64,000 nt of DNA from Laetiporus sulphureus 93-53. Taxonomy: Eukaryota; Basidiomycota; Agaricomycetes; Polyporales; Laetiporaceae. Every line of letters starts with the position of its first letter. Positions within the stretch are counted from its first letter, which is position 1. Of the stretch, positions 1 to 9,357 are shown one piece after another. The DNA is taken from positions 637,304-701,303 of the forward strand of contig NW_024468520.1 of the NCBI RefSeq assembly GCF_001632365.1, given 5' to 3'. Position numbers and translations under genes: made by a program. The notes beneath the pieces were generated by a model that had not been told where the DNA came from, did no database searches, and worked only from the letters and a program-made list of their open reading frames with translations.

Positions 1-95
1 ACCAATACTAAGGGTTGTGCCTATATCCGGGTATAGGATTGCCTTATATAGGAATTATGTTGTCGAAATGAATATGTCCGGATAAAACCGTGACA
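1..95 (-). repeat. 3' LTR of element A, first 95 bp only
   Basis: Identical over 95 bp to 3468-3562. The rest of the LTR lies before the window start. The perfect identity suggests a young insertion, although 95 bp is a small sample. Confidence 0.75.
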
Positions 96-2831
96 TCACC
101 CCCCCCTTAGGCTCGTCGTCCCGAGGAGCCATATCTTCTATTGCATAGATTATGTCTATTGCATAGATTATGTGTAGGCTTGGGTGGCGTTGTGGTGGAT
201 GTAGCAAAGATGGGTTGACAGTTTAGTGGACATATCCAGGTCCTTGGTACCTTTACGCTTCTTATTCTTTATAGGTGATTGACTTATGGTTCGACACGTT
301 GTCGCCTTATATCTTCTCCCTTTATAGAATTAGGCTTATAGGCAAAACAGTTTAAACGACGTTGTTTAGGTCGTTGTGCTTGCAGTTTAACGACTTGCGA
401 TAGGTCGTTGGACAATAAGTTGATTTATGCAAAAAAGTGGCATTTAAGGCCCTGCCGCGGCCTGGCCCCTCAGTACTCTCCGGTACTGGAATATCCTGGT
501 CTTCCCCAGGTGTCGAACTTGGTCGCTGGTTCGGTCGCCCTTTGGGGCCCCCATGCTGCTTCCACTACGCCATGGGGGCGGTGTGGTACCAAGTTCGAAT
601 CTTGACCAGTAGATGCCTTTTATTACATAATCCTCTTGGCATGTGTGGCGTGCGATAAATCACGTGGTGTGCCAATTTATGTGCCCAAGTAAATGAAAGT
701 GTGACGCCTTCCTCGATCGATCATAATCGAGATCCGATCTTTGTGATTGAGTCGAGATAGACTTTCTTGATCGATCGTGATCTTGAATGACGTCATATAT
801 TGGCGATCATAGCCACCTAGTGGCGCAGTTTAGTGACATGCCCAGGTCCCTGGTGGCGCTCAAAGCTGCCAAGTATTAGGTTGCCCTTGGTCAGAGGGTC
901 TTACTTCCTGTAGTGGTGCTGCCTGTGAGGTCTTATGCATGCGTTACATGGCCTTCCTGATGGTGAGAAATTGCCATGTTTGGTAATCTTGTTGCCAAAA
1001 AAGGTATCGCCTTTTCTTTTTATGGTCTTGTAGTGAATAGTAAATGTCGTGTTGCCATTTGCGCATTGCAAAAAATGGTCTTGATGCAATGGGCTCACCA
1101 GGCCCTTGCTGGTAGCAGTAGTCTCGTGTCTGCTCCATGTGACATTACTTTGGCGAAAAATTGTTACGCTTTGCTGCGCTTCGCTTAAGGCTTTAGCTTC
1201 GCTAGCCTTTAGTGTCGGGGATGGGGTGTAGCGCTTCGGATCACCCAAAGCTCGGTGCTGTTGCCCTCGGGGTGACTCCTCGCTAGTGTGCTTGCTTTGC
1301 TTCGCACACTTGTCGCTAGTGTGTTTCGCTTCGCTTACACACTTGTATCCTCGAGGGGCTCTATCCCCTATTATCCCACCCTTCGCTGGCCTCGTCCCGA
1401 GTGCCAGGCGCGGAGCTACGAAGAAGACGCAGAGCAAGAAAACAAGATTATAATAGCACAGAATGAAGGGTGGGCGGGTGGGAGTGAAATTTTCACTATA
1501 TCGGGCCAGTGTTGATATGATAAGTGAATACCTCTTGACAGAAATCACGTTTATTTGCGCAATTTTTGGTGTGATTCTGAGACTTGTCAGTGGCTATAGT
1601 TCCCCCTGCCTGTAGTAGTGCTATTTGCCCTTCTTGGTTGAAGTCTTCCTTGTTATTCGTTCCACTGTATAAATTGTTGGGTCTTATTTCTGCCTGCAGT
1701 TAATAGTCACGTGACTACCGTGCACTTGGATGCCGTCAACAAATTTATTACATGTTGGTGAATGGTGGCCTGTCGGTCGCCGGAAGGATCTTCTCTTGAC
1801 AGAAAAATTTGTGGTTGACCCAAACCAGCTATGTGTGTGCGCTGGGGTCTCATATCCTGATGTAGGAATGCCATGCGCGAGGCTTTGTGTTTCCCGGTAA
1901 TGGAAACTGCCTTATATGGTATGCAAGTTGCCTTTATAGGACGTGAGAATTTGCCTTTTTAGGACTTGCATATGTCGGTAAATGTAAGTGTGAATTTATG
2001 TATGCTATCCAAATATTAGGTAATATGATAGCCTTTCGCACTAGTGTAGTTGTGTGTTACAATCGCGCAGACTGCCATGAATTGTAAAAGTAATGACAAC
2101 CCAAAAAGTACACTGAGACGCTTCCGAGGTCGGCCCACTCCGGGGCTCACCTATTTGGGCCGCACTCAGTTTTCCAGGGTTTTTCGGTGTTGTCCGTGTA
2201 GGAACCGGGTGCACCCGACTTTGTGCTTCCGGTATTGTCCGTGGTCTTCTGTCTTAAGCGCGCGCTTGCTTCTTGTCGTCCCGCGGTTAGTTAGCCTAAC
2301 CACTGCCGGGTAATTTTCCCCATGTCTGAATTCGAACCAGCGACCTGCTGGATTCGAACCAGGATAGCGTCAACCCTCCCGCGCTTCGTGGCATAGGTCT
2401 TGACCCCTTAGCCACGGGGTCGGTGTTGTAATTGGGACTTTAGTAAACATGTTACTGCTCTAAGTAACATGCTATTTGGTATGTACTACCCCCCCTTAGA
2501 CTTCTTGTCCCTGGGTCGTGTAATTTCCTGGCTGTTCGCCCTCATGGAGGTGCAAAGGAAGCGATCCTGCGCTGTGCCTTTTGAAGGCAGGGAGCGGCTT
2601 ATGGTGGATAGAGTCGAGGGAATAAATGGAGGAAGTGGTGATGAAAAAGGCGTGCCCTACGCCGGAATATCTCTGGGCATAAAATAGGACAGTTTTTGAT
2701 GGACATTGTCTAGGTCCAAAAAGTCAGTCCCGCATAGAGTACTCTGACTGTATGTGCCTGGTCCTCATAGGATCCCAAGGTCACTCCGCGGTCGGCTCGT
2801 TGTCGAGGGCAGATAGGGAGTTTCATTTAAA
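96..2831. other. Interior of element A, no protein-coding gene recognised
   Basis: This stretch has scattered short frames on both strands but none resembling a transposon protein. It holds a diverged motif of about 32 bp in three copies (218-249, 825-856, 2688-2718), GC-rich palindromes near 1160-1390 built on CTTCGCTT-like blocks, and a tRNA-like segment near 2330-2425 on the minus strand. Another possible B-box-like sequence is at 591-601 on the plus strand. Confidence 0.5.
2333..2425 (-). other. tRNA-like segment with Pol III A/B-box matches
   Basis: On the minus strand TGGCTAAGGGG fits an A box and GGTTCGAATCC is a perfect B box. A second, less perfect copy of the B box follows directly (GGTTCGAATTC). 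The 5-bp T stem pairs at four of five positions, but the 5' and 3' acceptor strands do not pair. I therefore read this as a tRNA-derived (SINE-like) or pseudo-tRNA segment, not a working tRNA gene. Confidence 0.4.
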
Positions 2832-3562
2832 TGTCACGGCACTTTACAATCCCTGCCCAAAAGGCAAGGACCTGGCTACAAGGTGTAGCCTGTGTCCAAT
2901 GACCCATGACCAGTGTTGCATGGTGATATGAAGCAGGAGCGGACTCAAAGGGTCCCTCAGCCTTATGAAGCTTATAGCATGTGCATAATGGCCTGTTAGG
3001 CCTCATATAATAGGTGAATGAAACTGGGGAACCCCAGGTTCATCCAAGTCATATATATACATGTAGTCAGGACCCCTGGCACGTGTGCTACTGTGAGACC
3101 TCTGGTACCTACATGTGAACGTAATGCCAGAACCAGTAATGGTTCTGGTCTCGACCATGACGATTATCTACGAATGGCCATTGCCGGTCCAATGAGATAA
3201 TCATATAACATGGCACCACTTCTGTGAGCGGCTGTTGTGGTGCCACTCTTGAGTGGCCAATGGTGTTGGTCCTATTGAAGGTATCTAATAGGGTTATTGC
3301 TATCACCCGTGGTGTGACGTACATAGTCCTTGGTGGTCTAGGCTCCTTATCTGGTCACGTGACCGGGTGTTCGGATCGGGTCCCCGATTGGTCAGTTGGT
3401 AGATGCAGGCCCATCCGGGAGGTATGTGGCTGCATCTTGTTGTTTGTGCGAGTATTCGCATTGATAGACCAATACTAAGGGTTGTGCCTATATCCGGGTA
3501 TAGGATTGCCTTATATAGGAATTATGTTGTCGAAATGAATATGTCCGGATAAAACCGTGACA
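2832..3562 (-). repeat. 5' LTR of element A
   Basis: On the minus strand this block starts TGTCACGG (3562) and ends CCGTGACA (2832), a perfect 8-bp terminal inverted repeat, giving a 731-bp LTR. Only the first 95 bp are confirmed against the other LTR copy (1-95), because the window cuts that copy. The lower boundary rests on the inverted terminus alone. The same TGT-ACGG style of end is seen in the neighbouring LTR at 4162-4822. Confidence 0.6.
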
Positions 3563-4130
3563 GTCGCACCGGTTGTGGGGCGACGATCGTTGGTTGGCTA
3601 ATGATGACTTTTGGAGTTGGTCGCGGGGGTTTGTGACCTGTGGAAATGCATCCTGGGTGTCCCGGACGACGTGGGAGAGGTGCGATGGGTCGTGGAGTGG
3701 TGTAGTCGTAAGGCAGATGGAATTTATCCACCTTGGTGGTGTCGACGACGCTGGCGGCAATGTGTTGCGCATCTGAAGATGAACTTGCACAGTGGGTGAG
3801 TTGGATTGCGAGGTCTCTCTCATGAGGTAACAACCTGCGCTTGTAGTGCGCTAGGTCGTCGGCGATGTAGGATGGTAAATCTGTAATTTCCTCAGGTGTC
3901 TTGTCCCGAGGCCTCCAAATCTCTCCTTGTTCGGTCTTGCGGTGCTTGGCTGCTTCTTCCCTTGCCTCTACCTTATGCTTGAGGTAGGTGAGTGGAGTTG
4001 AGGACTGAACCGGCACAGCGGTGTGCGGCTTACGGTGGGTAGTAGTCGGTGTATGGATAGTGTGGAAAAAGCGGTGAGCTACCGCTGAAGTTTCTTGCCC
4101 TGAAAATACGTGACCGCTAGTGTTAGACAC
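3563..4130 (-). pseudogene. gag-like ORF of LTR element B, truncated by element A
   Basis: An open minus-strand frame of about 190 codons starts just inside the LTR at 4162-4822 and runs straight into the LTR of element A at 3562, where the frame changes to LTR sequence (the last residues are encoded by the LTR). Its position directly downstream of a 5' LTR suggests the gag region of a gypsy-type element. The sequence is rich in Thr, Pro and His, and has a short charged segment around KHKVEAREEAAKHRKTEQGE. No zinc knuckle is visible, since the C-terminal part is displaced. No ATG precedes the frame, so the true start is lost, upstream or spliced. The function assignment is positional only. 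Confidence 0.45.
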
Positions 4131-4161
4131 TTAGCGGGGGTGCAGAAAATGATTAGATTCT

Positions 4162-4822
4162 AATGTCACGGATCGCCACAACGAATAGATATAGACTATA
4201 AAAAGCTAACCCATCAAAGGATACTTAGCTTAGCCACGTAGGCTTTGTGCGACGAGCTCGCTGATGAGCCCACCCCGTAGGTCAGGACTTATGCTTACTT
4301 GCTTATATCTTGGAGCCTGGTGGTGAGTGAAGCTAAGGATGTATGGATGATAGTATTGGTTAGGGGGTTACCCTGTAGCTGTTGCGGTGGACGAAGGAGA
4401 ATAAGACTGAGGTCTGTCTTCCGTCCACCCTGGTCTTATATACATGCAGGGAGTGCTACTGTATAGTACTTACATAAGTACCTTCCATGCTACCTATTGG
4501 CTAGCTCTTCCCTCATACGATGTCTTTGTATTTACTTGATTGGCTGCCTATATATAGTGCGGCATGACGGAGCTCCGTCTGACGCTGACTGAGCCCTTCG
4601 AGATAGAGACCTGGGGCCAAGTCATGCTGACTGTGCATTAGTCAGGGTCGGGGTCGGAGCCGATGGCTGTATGGCTGAGTCACGTAATCTTGTGAAGTAT
4701 TTACATAAGGCCGATGACCGACCTTGTCACATGACTTGATGAAATGAAATAAATGTAATAAGTATTATCTAAGTTTAAATATGTATGCTCCAAATATGGG
4801 TTATTCCTAGAAACCGTTACAG
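4162..4822 (-). repeat. LTR of element B (about 661 bp)
   Basis: The block starts TGTCACGG and ends CCGTTACA on the plus strand, so on the minus strand it runs TGTAACGG to CCGTGACA, a near-perfect 8-bp inverted terminus. Taken with the gag-like frame beginning about 30 bp inside, it is most simply a 5' LTR on the minus strand. A TATA-like stretch (ACTATAAAAAG) is at 4194-4204. The flanking 5-mers (TCTAA and GCGAG) are not a duplication, as expected if the other LTR is elsewhere. Confidence 0.5.
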
Positions 4823-5406
4823 CGAGCAACTTCAAGAAGACTCATTAAGACACATGGCGTGAGGATTGCAAGTGCTCCACCGATAGTCAACTCACTGCTT
4901 TCTCTACATTGCCCACTGGCTCCTCGTACTGTGAGTGCTTGATGAAACGGATATACGTAGCAGCACTAAACAGTGACGCTGAGAATGTTTCCATATGTTA
5001 AGGGCATGGCTTCTGGTAGATGCAATGATTCTCTGCACTGAATGTGAATACGTGGCTTTAGGAGTAAGCAAATACCAGTCTCAACTCAGCGATGAAAACT
5101 CCTGGCAGGTCATTGACACCGGTTGCAGAGACAAATGTTGATGAATGCCAAATTTTCATGTTCTGAAGTGGCCAGTGCGAGATAGCACAGTTAGCGCATG
5201 AGCATCATCTTTGGTCTTCTTTTACCAGTGGTAGAATCAGAGCGGACCGTGAACCAGCTCAATATTCCAAAGTGCGATTTAGCTAGTGAGCAGTGAGCAG
5301 CATAATGGGTGTGCATTCATTCGCTGCCACATGCGACTTGTAGAGAGGACATCACGTGTCAAGCGAAGGCCTGGAACATGATGCTTTGATGCGGACATTG
5401 TGCGCT
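4823..5406 (+). other. Gene-poor stretch with a possible copia-type RNase H remnant
   Basis: Around 5036-5080 the plus strand reads TECEYVALGVSKYQ, close to the S-T-E-A-E-Y-hydrophobic-A-L signature at the end of Ty1/copia polyproteins. Nothing else of a copia element can be followed through the stops on either side. Chance resemblance is possible. No gene is seen in the rest of the stretch. Confidence 0.25.
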
Positions 5407-5419
5407 TTCTCGAAGATCT
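5407..5419. repeat. Left target-site duplication of the foldback element
   Basis: TTCTCGAAGATCT, identical to 6552-6564. The outermost bases may match by chance, so the true duplication may be 9-11 bp. Confidence 0.65.
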
Positions 5420-6551
5420 ATGAAGGTCCGACCTATGGTGCGGATTCCGGCGGAATCTGCCAGCGGATTCTGCCGGATTTCTGCCTCGGAAGTAAGGTGG
5501 CTCACCGGCAATTTCTCGTAACCTACATATGTTTTGGAATGTCTAGCATGAAATCCTGTAACAAGGTCACTCACCAGCAATCTTTGGTGATGTAGATACA
5601 TTTCTGAATTGCTAGCATGAAATCCTGGTAGCTCACTACCAATTTTGGCTGGCCTGAATATGCTGCAGCATGAAATCCTGGTAGTAAGGTAGCTCACCTG
5701 CAATTGTTGGTGACCTAAATACATTTTTGAATTTCAAGGTAGCTCATCAGCAATTTCTGGTGACCTAGACATGCTTTTGAATTTCTTTCCTGAAATCCTT
5801 GTAGCTCACCAGCAATTGCAGGTAACCTAGGCAGTCTTTCTACCATGAAATTCTTATAGCCTGCCAGCAATTGCAGGTAACCTAGGCCATCTTTTGAGAA
5901 GCAGGATCAATAATGCACAGTACTTCTTCAACATGCCTATGGACTGCAATCTGCTGTTGACGGGTTTCTACCATGAAACTCACTAAGCAAGGTGGCTTAA
6001 TGGTAAATTTTTGTAACCTAGACATGAAATCCTAGTAGCAAGGTAGCCCACCAGCAATTTCTGGTAACATTAATGGATTTCACTGTACAAATCCAGCAAT
6101 CTGTCAGATTTATCAAAAATTCAAAAACATGTCTATGTTTGTTGTTAAGCTACTTTGGTGCTGAGAATTCATGCTAAAAATTCGAAAATGTGTCTTAAGT
6201 TGCCAGAAATTGCCAGTGAGCTACAAGGCATTCATGGTAGAAATATAAAAACATGTTTAGGTCACCAGAAATTGCAGTTGAGCTACCTTACTACCAGGAT
6301 TTCATGCTACAGCATATCTAGTTTAGCAGAAATTGCCAGTGACCTACCAGGATTTCATGCTAGCAATTCAGAAATGTATCTACATCACCAAAGATTGCTG
6401 GTGAGTGACCTTGTTACAAAATTTCGTGCTAGACATTCCAAAACATATGTAGGTTACGAGAAATTGCCGGTGAGCCACCTTACTTCCGAGGCAGAAATCC
6501 GGCGGAATCCGCCGGCACATATCCGCCGGAATCTGCACCGTAGGTTGGTCG
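5420..6551. mobile_element. Foldback / long-TIR non-autonomous DNA transposon
   Basis: The left arm (about 5424-5850) and right arm (about 6110-6547) are inverted copies of each other. Both outer ends carry the GGTGC(G/A)GATTCCGGCGG block, and inward of it come matching stretches in reverse order. Each arm is built of units of about 65 bp containing AGCTCACCAGCAATT, a GTAACCTA block and CATGAAATCCTG, roughly seven units on the left and four on the right. The 13-bp sequence TTCTCGAAGATCT lies immediately outside both ends (5407-5419 and 6552-6564) in direct orientation, as a target-site duplication would. No transposase is encoded. The long repetitive arms and a duplication of about 9-13 bp recall Mutator-like or foldback elements, but the superfamily is inference. 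Confidence 0.75.
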
Positions 6552-6564
6552 TTCTCGAAGATCT
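6552..6564. repeat. Right target-site duplication of the foldback element
   Basis: TTCTCGAAGATCT, identical to 5407-5419, directly abutting the right inverted arm. Confidence 0.65.
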
Positions 6565-6989
6565 TGCTAACCGAAGCTCCGTCGCAGAGAGTCCATTACA
6601 GCCCCAGCGTCGCATTCAGAGTGGTCAGCAATGCACTAGCACCGCGGCATGCGGTGAGTGTCGCTTTCGCTGGCCAAATGCGCATACTGAGCTGACACAG
6701 TCCGCAGTTGACTTTATGTTCATTTGCCGGCACGTATTGCTCCGAACATACACACACACCGAGTCGGATCTCAAGAACACGCATCCACCGACGTTTGCTC
6801 GTGGAGGCCCCAGATGTTACGCGCCGATACCGATGGTGCCTGCGAGAAAAGGACGGATTCGAGCACGGCCGATGCTCAGAACTCCACCGATGCAGGAAGC
6901 GCAGAAACTCCCCACCTCGTCCTTCTACAAAGCAGCAGAAACTCTAATCAGCTGCCGCTGACGTGGTGGCTTTATGTTCAACCAGTGAC
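6565..6989. other. No gene recognised; upstream of the phosphoesterase remnant
   Basis: The foldback element's right flank. It could hold the 5' part of the phosphoesterase pseudogene, but no residue pattern of that family is visible here. Confidence 0.3.
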
Positions 6990-8390
6990 AGTCTCCATAT
7001 CTCGGCATGGTTTCCTAACACGCCCACGGTGCAGATGCACATGTCCGACCTGCACATTGACCCTCGTCCATGGGGCCCCCTTTACCATATTCATTTATGA
7101 CACTGATGTGCAATCAGGTTACACGATTGGCGACGAAGCGAATTGTACAGTGTACTTGTGCTGTCGTCCGTCGAGCTACAACGAATACAGTCCCAATGTG
7201 ACGACCCAGCCCGCTACACGAAATGATGCCTACTATTGGTAGGGTTGCCTGCATGTCGAGGCGAATTTCTGCTTATCATACACCTAGTGATACACCATAT
7301 AACTTGACTTTGGCTGCTCTTCAAGCTGTTCCTGTGCCGACTGGAACGCAGGAGAATGGATTCAATTTCACGATCTACACTGACGAGCTGGTCTCGCATG
7401 ACGACGAACACGAGCTGTCCAGGTAAGCCTGAAATGTGTGATGAACGATGTCTGTGGCTAACAATTGACTGCTAGTAATACACTGTGTATACTGAGATAT
7501 CTTGGAGTTCTTCTTCCTCAGAGGTCACGACGTTCTCTCATATTCGACTCTTGGCCCTGTAAAATCATCTTGAAACGACAGATCAACTCTGGCCCGTCTA
7601 TGCTGTTCTGGGTAATCATGATTCATATAATGAGTATGTGCCGGTACTTTATGCACGGCAAAAGTGCTGAGAGCTTCAGTCACAGAGCGCAGTCCTCCCG
7701 TTACAACATCGAGGAAGAACTGGAAGGCCAATTCAACTGTTTCGTTTACCTCACATGTCCAATCGTGATGTTCTTCCATTGTTGCACGGGATGAACGTCT
7801 AGGGATTATGATCACCTTGCCGCTTTGTGGGGGCTGGAAGGGTGGATCTCGGAGACGACCGCACAACAAGCTCGCTCGCATTACTCGGCTTATTCAGTGC
7901 AGCGTAGTGATGGGCTTAGGATTGTCACTCTTAACACCGATATGTGTGAGCGGGAGTTCAGAAGCTCCGTTGGCCTTGCGTGCTCATCATTCTCCCGCGT
8001 ACAGGGTACGGGCGTGTGTTCTCACATTCTTGCGTCGTCCGACAACTCCGGCATGCTCAGGTTCTTGACCGACGAGCTGCAGGATGCTGGTGATCGAGGC
8101 ATGTAACGGCTCGAACTGTTTCAGAATGTGTTCTAACGTTCATGTATTCTGGATTCTAGGCCATGTCTTGAGCGGCTGGAGTGGTAGCAATCCTTTGGAA
8201 AACCCGACTAATTTGCGTAAGTCGCGATTGATAAGATAACTTGAAATGGAAGCTCATTCTCTCGCACTATGCAGTCTATCAGATGTACGTGTCAAGACGC
8301 TAATTGCCATGTGAAGAGTGTCAATATTCACTTCATGGTTTGAGTGTCGACCGGTTCTCTCCTCATGTCATCACTGGTATGTTTCTCGTA
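6990..8390 (+). pseudogene. Acid sphingomyelinase-like calcineurin-type phosphoesterase, degraded
   Basis: Pieces of a secreted metallophosphoesterase follow each other in order but in different frames. They are MHMSDLHIDPR (metal-binding DxH, near 7034), TDVQSGYTIGDEANCT (7100s), DTPYNLTLAALQAVP and IYTDELVSHD (7290-7410), PVYAVLGNHDSYNEY (GNHD box, near 7600), LWGLEGW and HYSAYSVQRSDGLRIVTLNT (7820-7945), MLRFLTDELQDAGD (8053-8094), GHVLSGW (8160s) and VDRFSPHVITGM (8350s). The final GHTH metal box is not found; a palindrome begins there instead. One likely intron (7422-7474) survives. Frameshifts and stops separate the pieces, so it is non-functional. The family hydrolyses sphingomyelin or related phosphodiesters outside the cell. 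Confidence 0.75.
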
Positions 8391-8392
8391 AC

Positions 8393-8460
8393 TCCGCTTC
8401 TTGAGAATCTTCGTCATTTCCGAGTGTGGCTCGAAATGACGAAGATTGTCAAGAAGCGGA
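8393..8460. repeat. Near-perfect palindrome, about 30-bp arms, 7-nt loop
   Basis: 8393-8423 and 8431-8460 are inverted copies differing by one substitution and one single-base insertion. The palindrome replaces the expected GHTH region of the phosphoesterase remnant, so it may be a small insertion (MITE-like). No flanking duplication was recognised. Confidence 0.6.
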
Positions 8461-8739
8461 GAAAGGGCGAGAGTGGAGAGAGGATTCAAGCGGAACAACA
8501 TAAGAGGTTGTGCAAACTGTGTGGGCGCAATGGATGGATCCATCGGCTTTTATACAATGGAAAACATAGGTAGTTCTCCGGCAGGCTAACACGAGAACGC
8601 GAGCAATGTAGAATCAAAGTATGCTCCTGGCAGGATATGTCAGAAGAACAGTATGCACCGAGCATATCTCTCTCATATACCTTGAGGAATTGATAATAAA
8701 TTGCTTCTTGCACGCTATGATACGGAAGTCAACATTCTT
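8461..8739. other. No gene recognised
   Basis: Short frames only. The 3' end of the phosphoesterase may once have been here. Confidence 0.3.
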
Positions 8740-9160
8740 GAGTGCCACAACCTGCAGATAGACTTATTATGGCCTGAACCTCCAATGAACAAGATCAGCT
8801 CTCGCAATTTCGCCAAGAGCGCGAGCAGGTGCACCACGACGTTTGCATCAACCGTCCAGCGCTCCAGGAGAAACGTCGGACCCAAGCAGCGTCTTCAGGG
8901 TTCTTTCGCAATCGGCGATACAGTTGGATGACCTAATCGCCATGGCTCAGCCGTATGCGTTCAAATAATGATATATCGGTATAGACGAGCGTGCGGCAGC
9001 GCGAAGGAGAGCGAGAACAGTTTGCTGGAGATCTTCCGATGGTATGTGCGATAAAATGTAAGTATATAGCTCTGGAGGCAACGACTCTATAGGCGCAAGC
9101 ATCAATAATGACGATGACAGTGGCAGGATGCAATAGATTGTGCGTGCCACATGTCATCAC
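8740..9160 (-). pseudogene. F-box protein fragment, frameshifted
   Basis: From 9150 the minus strand reads an F-box-like start, LPPELYTYILSHIPSEDLQQ, followed by TVLALLRAA. After a frameshift near 8960 it continues as NPEDAAWVRRF and then, in a further frame, LLERWTVDANVVVHLLALLA and LRELILFIG. This order matches fungal F-box proteins with a short C-terminal segment containing PEDAAWV and WTVDADVVV. At least two frame changes in 400 bp mark it as a pseudogene. Such proteins are substrate adaptors of SCF ubiquitin ligases. Confidence 0.55.
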
Positions 9161-9357
9161 AGAATTGGACCGAAAGCTAAGACAGCGTCAGAAATAATGA
9201 ATGGAGCCATTCATTACGTTCGCAGCCTACTCGCGGCTGTACCTGATGGATTTATCTCCGACCCGCATTGTAGGCAGGATTTCCATTGTCACATGCGGGC
9301 TTCGTGGCGGCGAAACGTGCGTCTGCAAAATAGCAGGATACGCTACAAAAGTAAAAG
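9161..9357. other. Intergenic, nothing recognised
   Basis: Lies between the F-box remnant and the 3' end of the next gene. Confidence 0.3.

Larger units (their letters stand above)
1..3562 (-). mobile_element. Non-autonomous LTR retroelement A (3' LTR cut by window start)
   Basis: Bases 1-95 and 3468-3562 are identical in direct orientation and diverge exactly after base 95/3562, so they are the same end of two LTR copies. Read on the minus strand this end starts TGTCACGG. Just inside it at 96-110 lies a C-run on the plus strand, which is a purine-rich tract on the minus strand, as expected for a polypurine tract next to a 3' LTR. The element therefore runs on the minus strand. No reverse transcriptase, integrase or protease frame is visible in the 2.7 kb interior, so it looks non-autonomous (LARD-like). 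It sits inside the gag-like ORF of a second element. The target-site duplication cannot be checked because the far end is outside the window. Confidence 0.75.

Noticed and set aside
520..610. Possible tRNA on the plus strand ending in a TTCGAAT loop
   Set aside because: The T stem pairs but no good A box or acceptor stem is seen; at best a degraded tRNA-derived segment.
901..1548. Minus-strand open frame of 215 codons
   Set aside because: It runs through the palindromic region of a non-coding retroelement, lacks any domain pattern and has repetitive composition.
3385..3470. tRNA-like A box TGGTCAGTTGG at about 3391 on the plus strand
   Set aside because: No B box at a proper distance and the arms do not pair into a cloverleaf. 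It lies inside the inferred LTR of element A.
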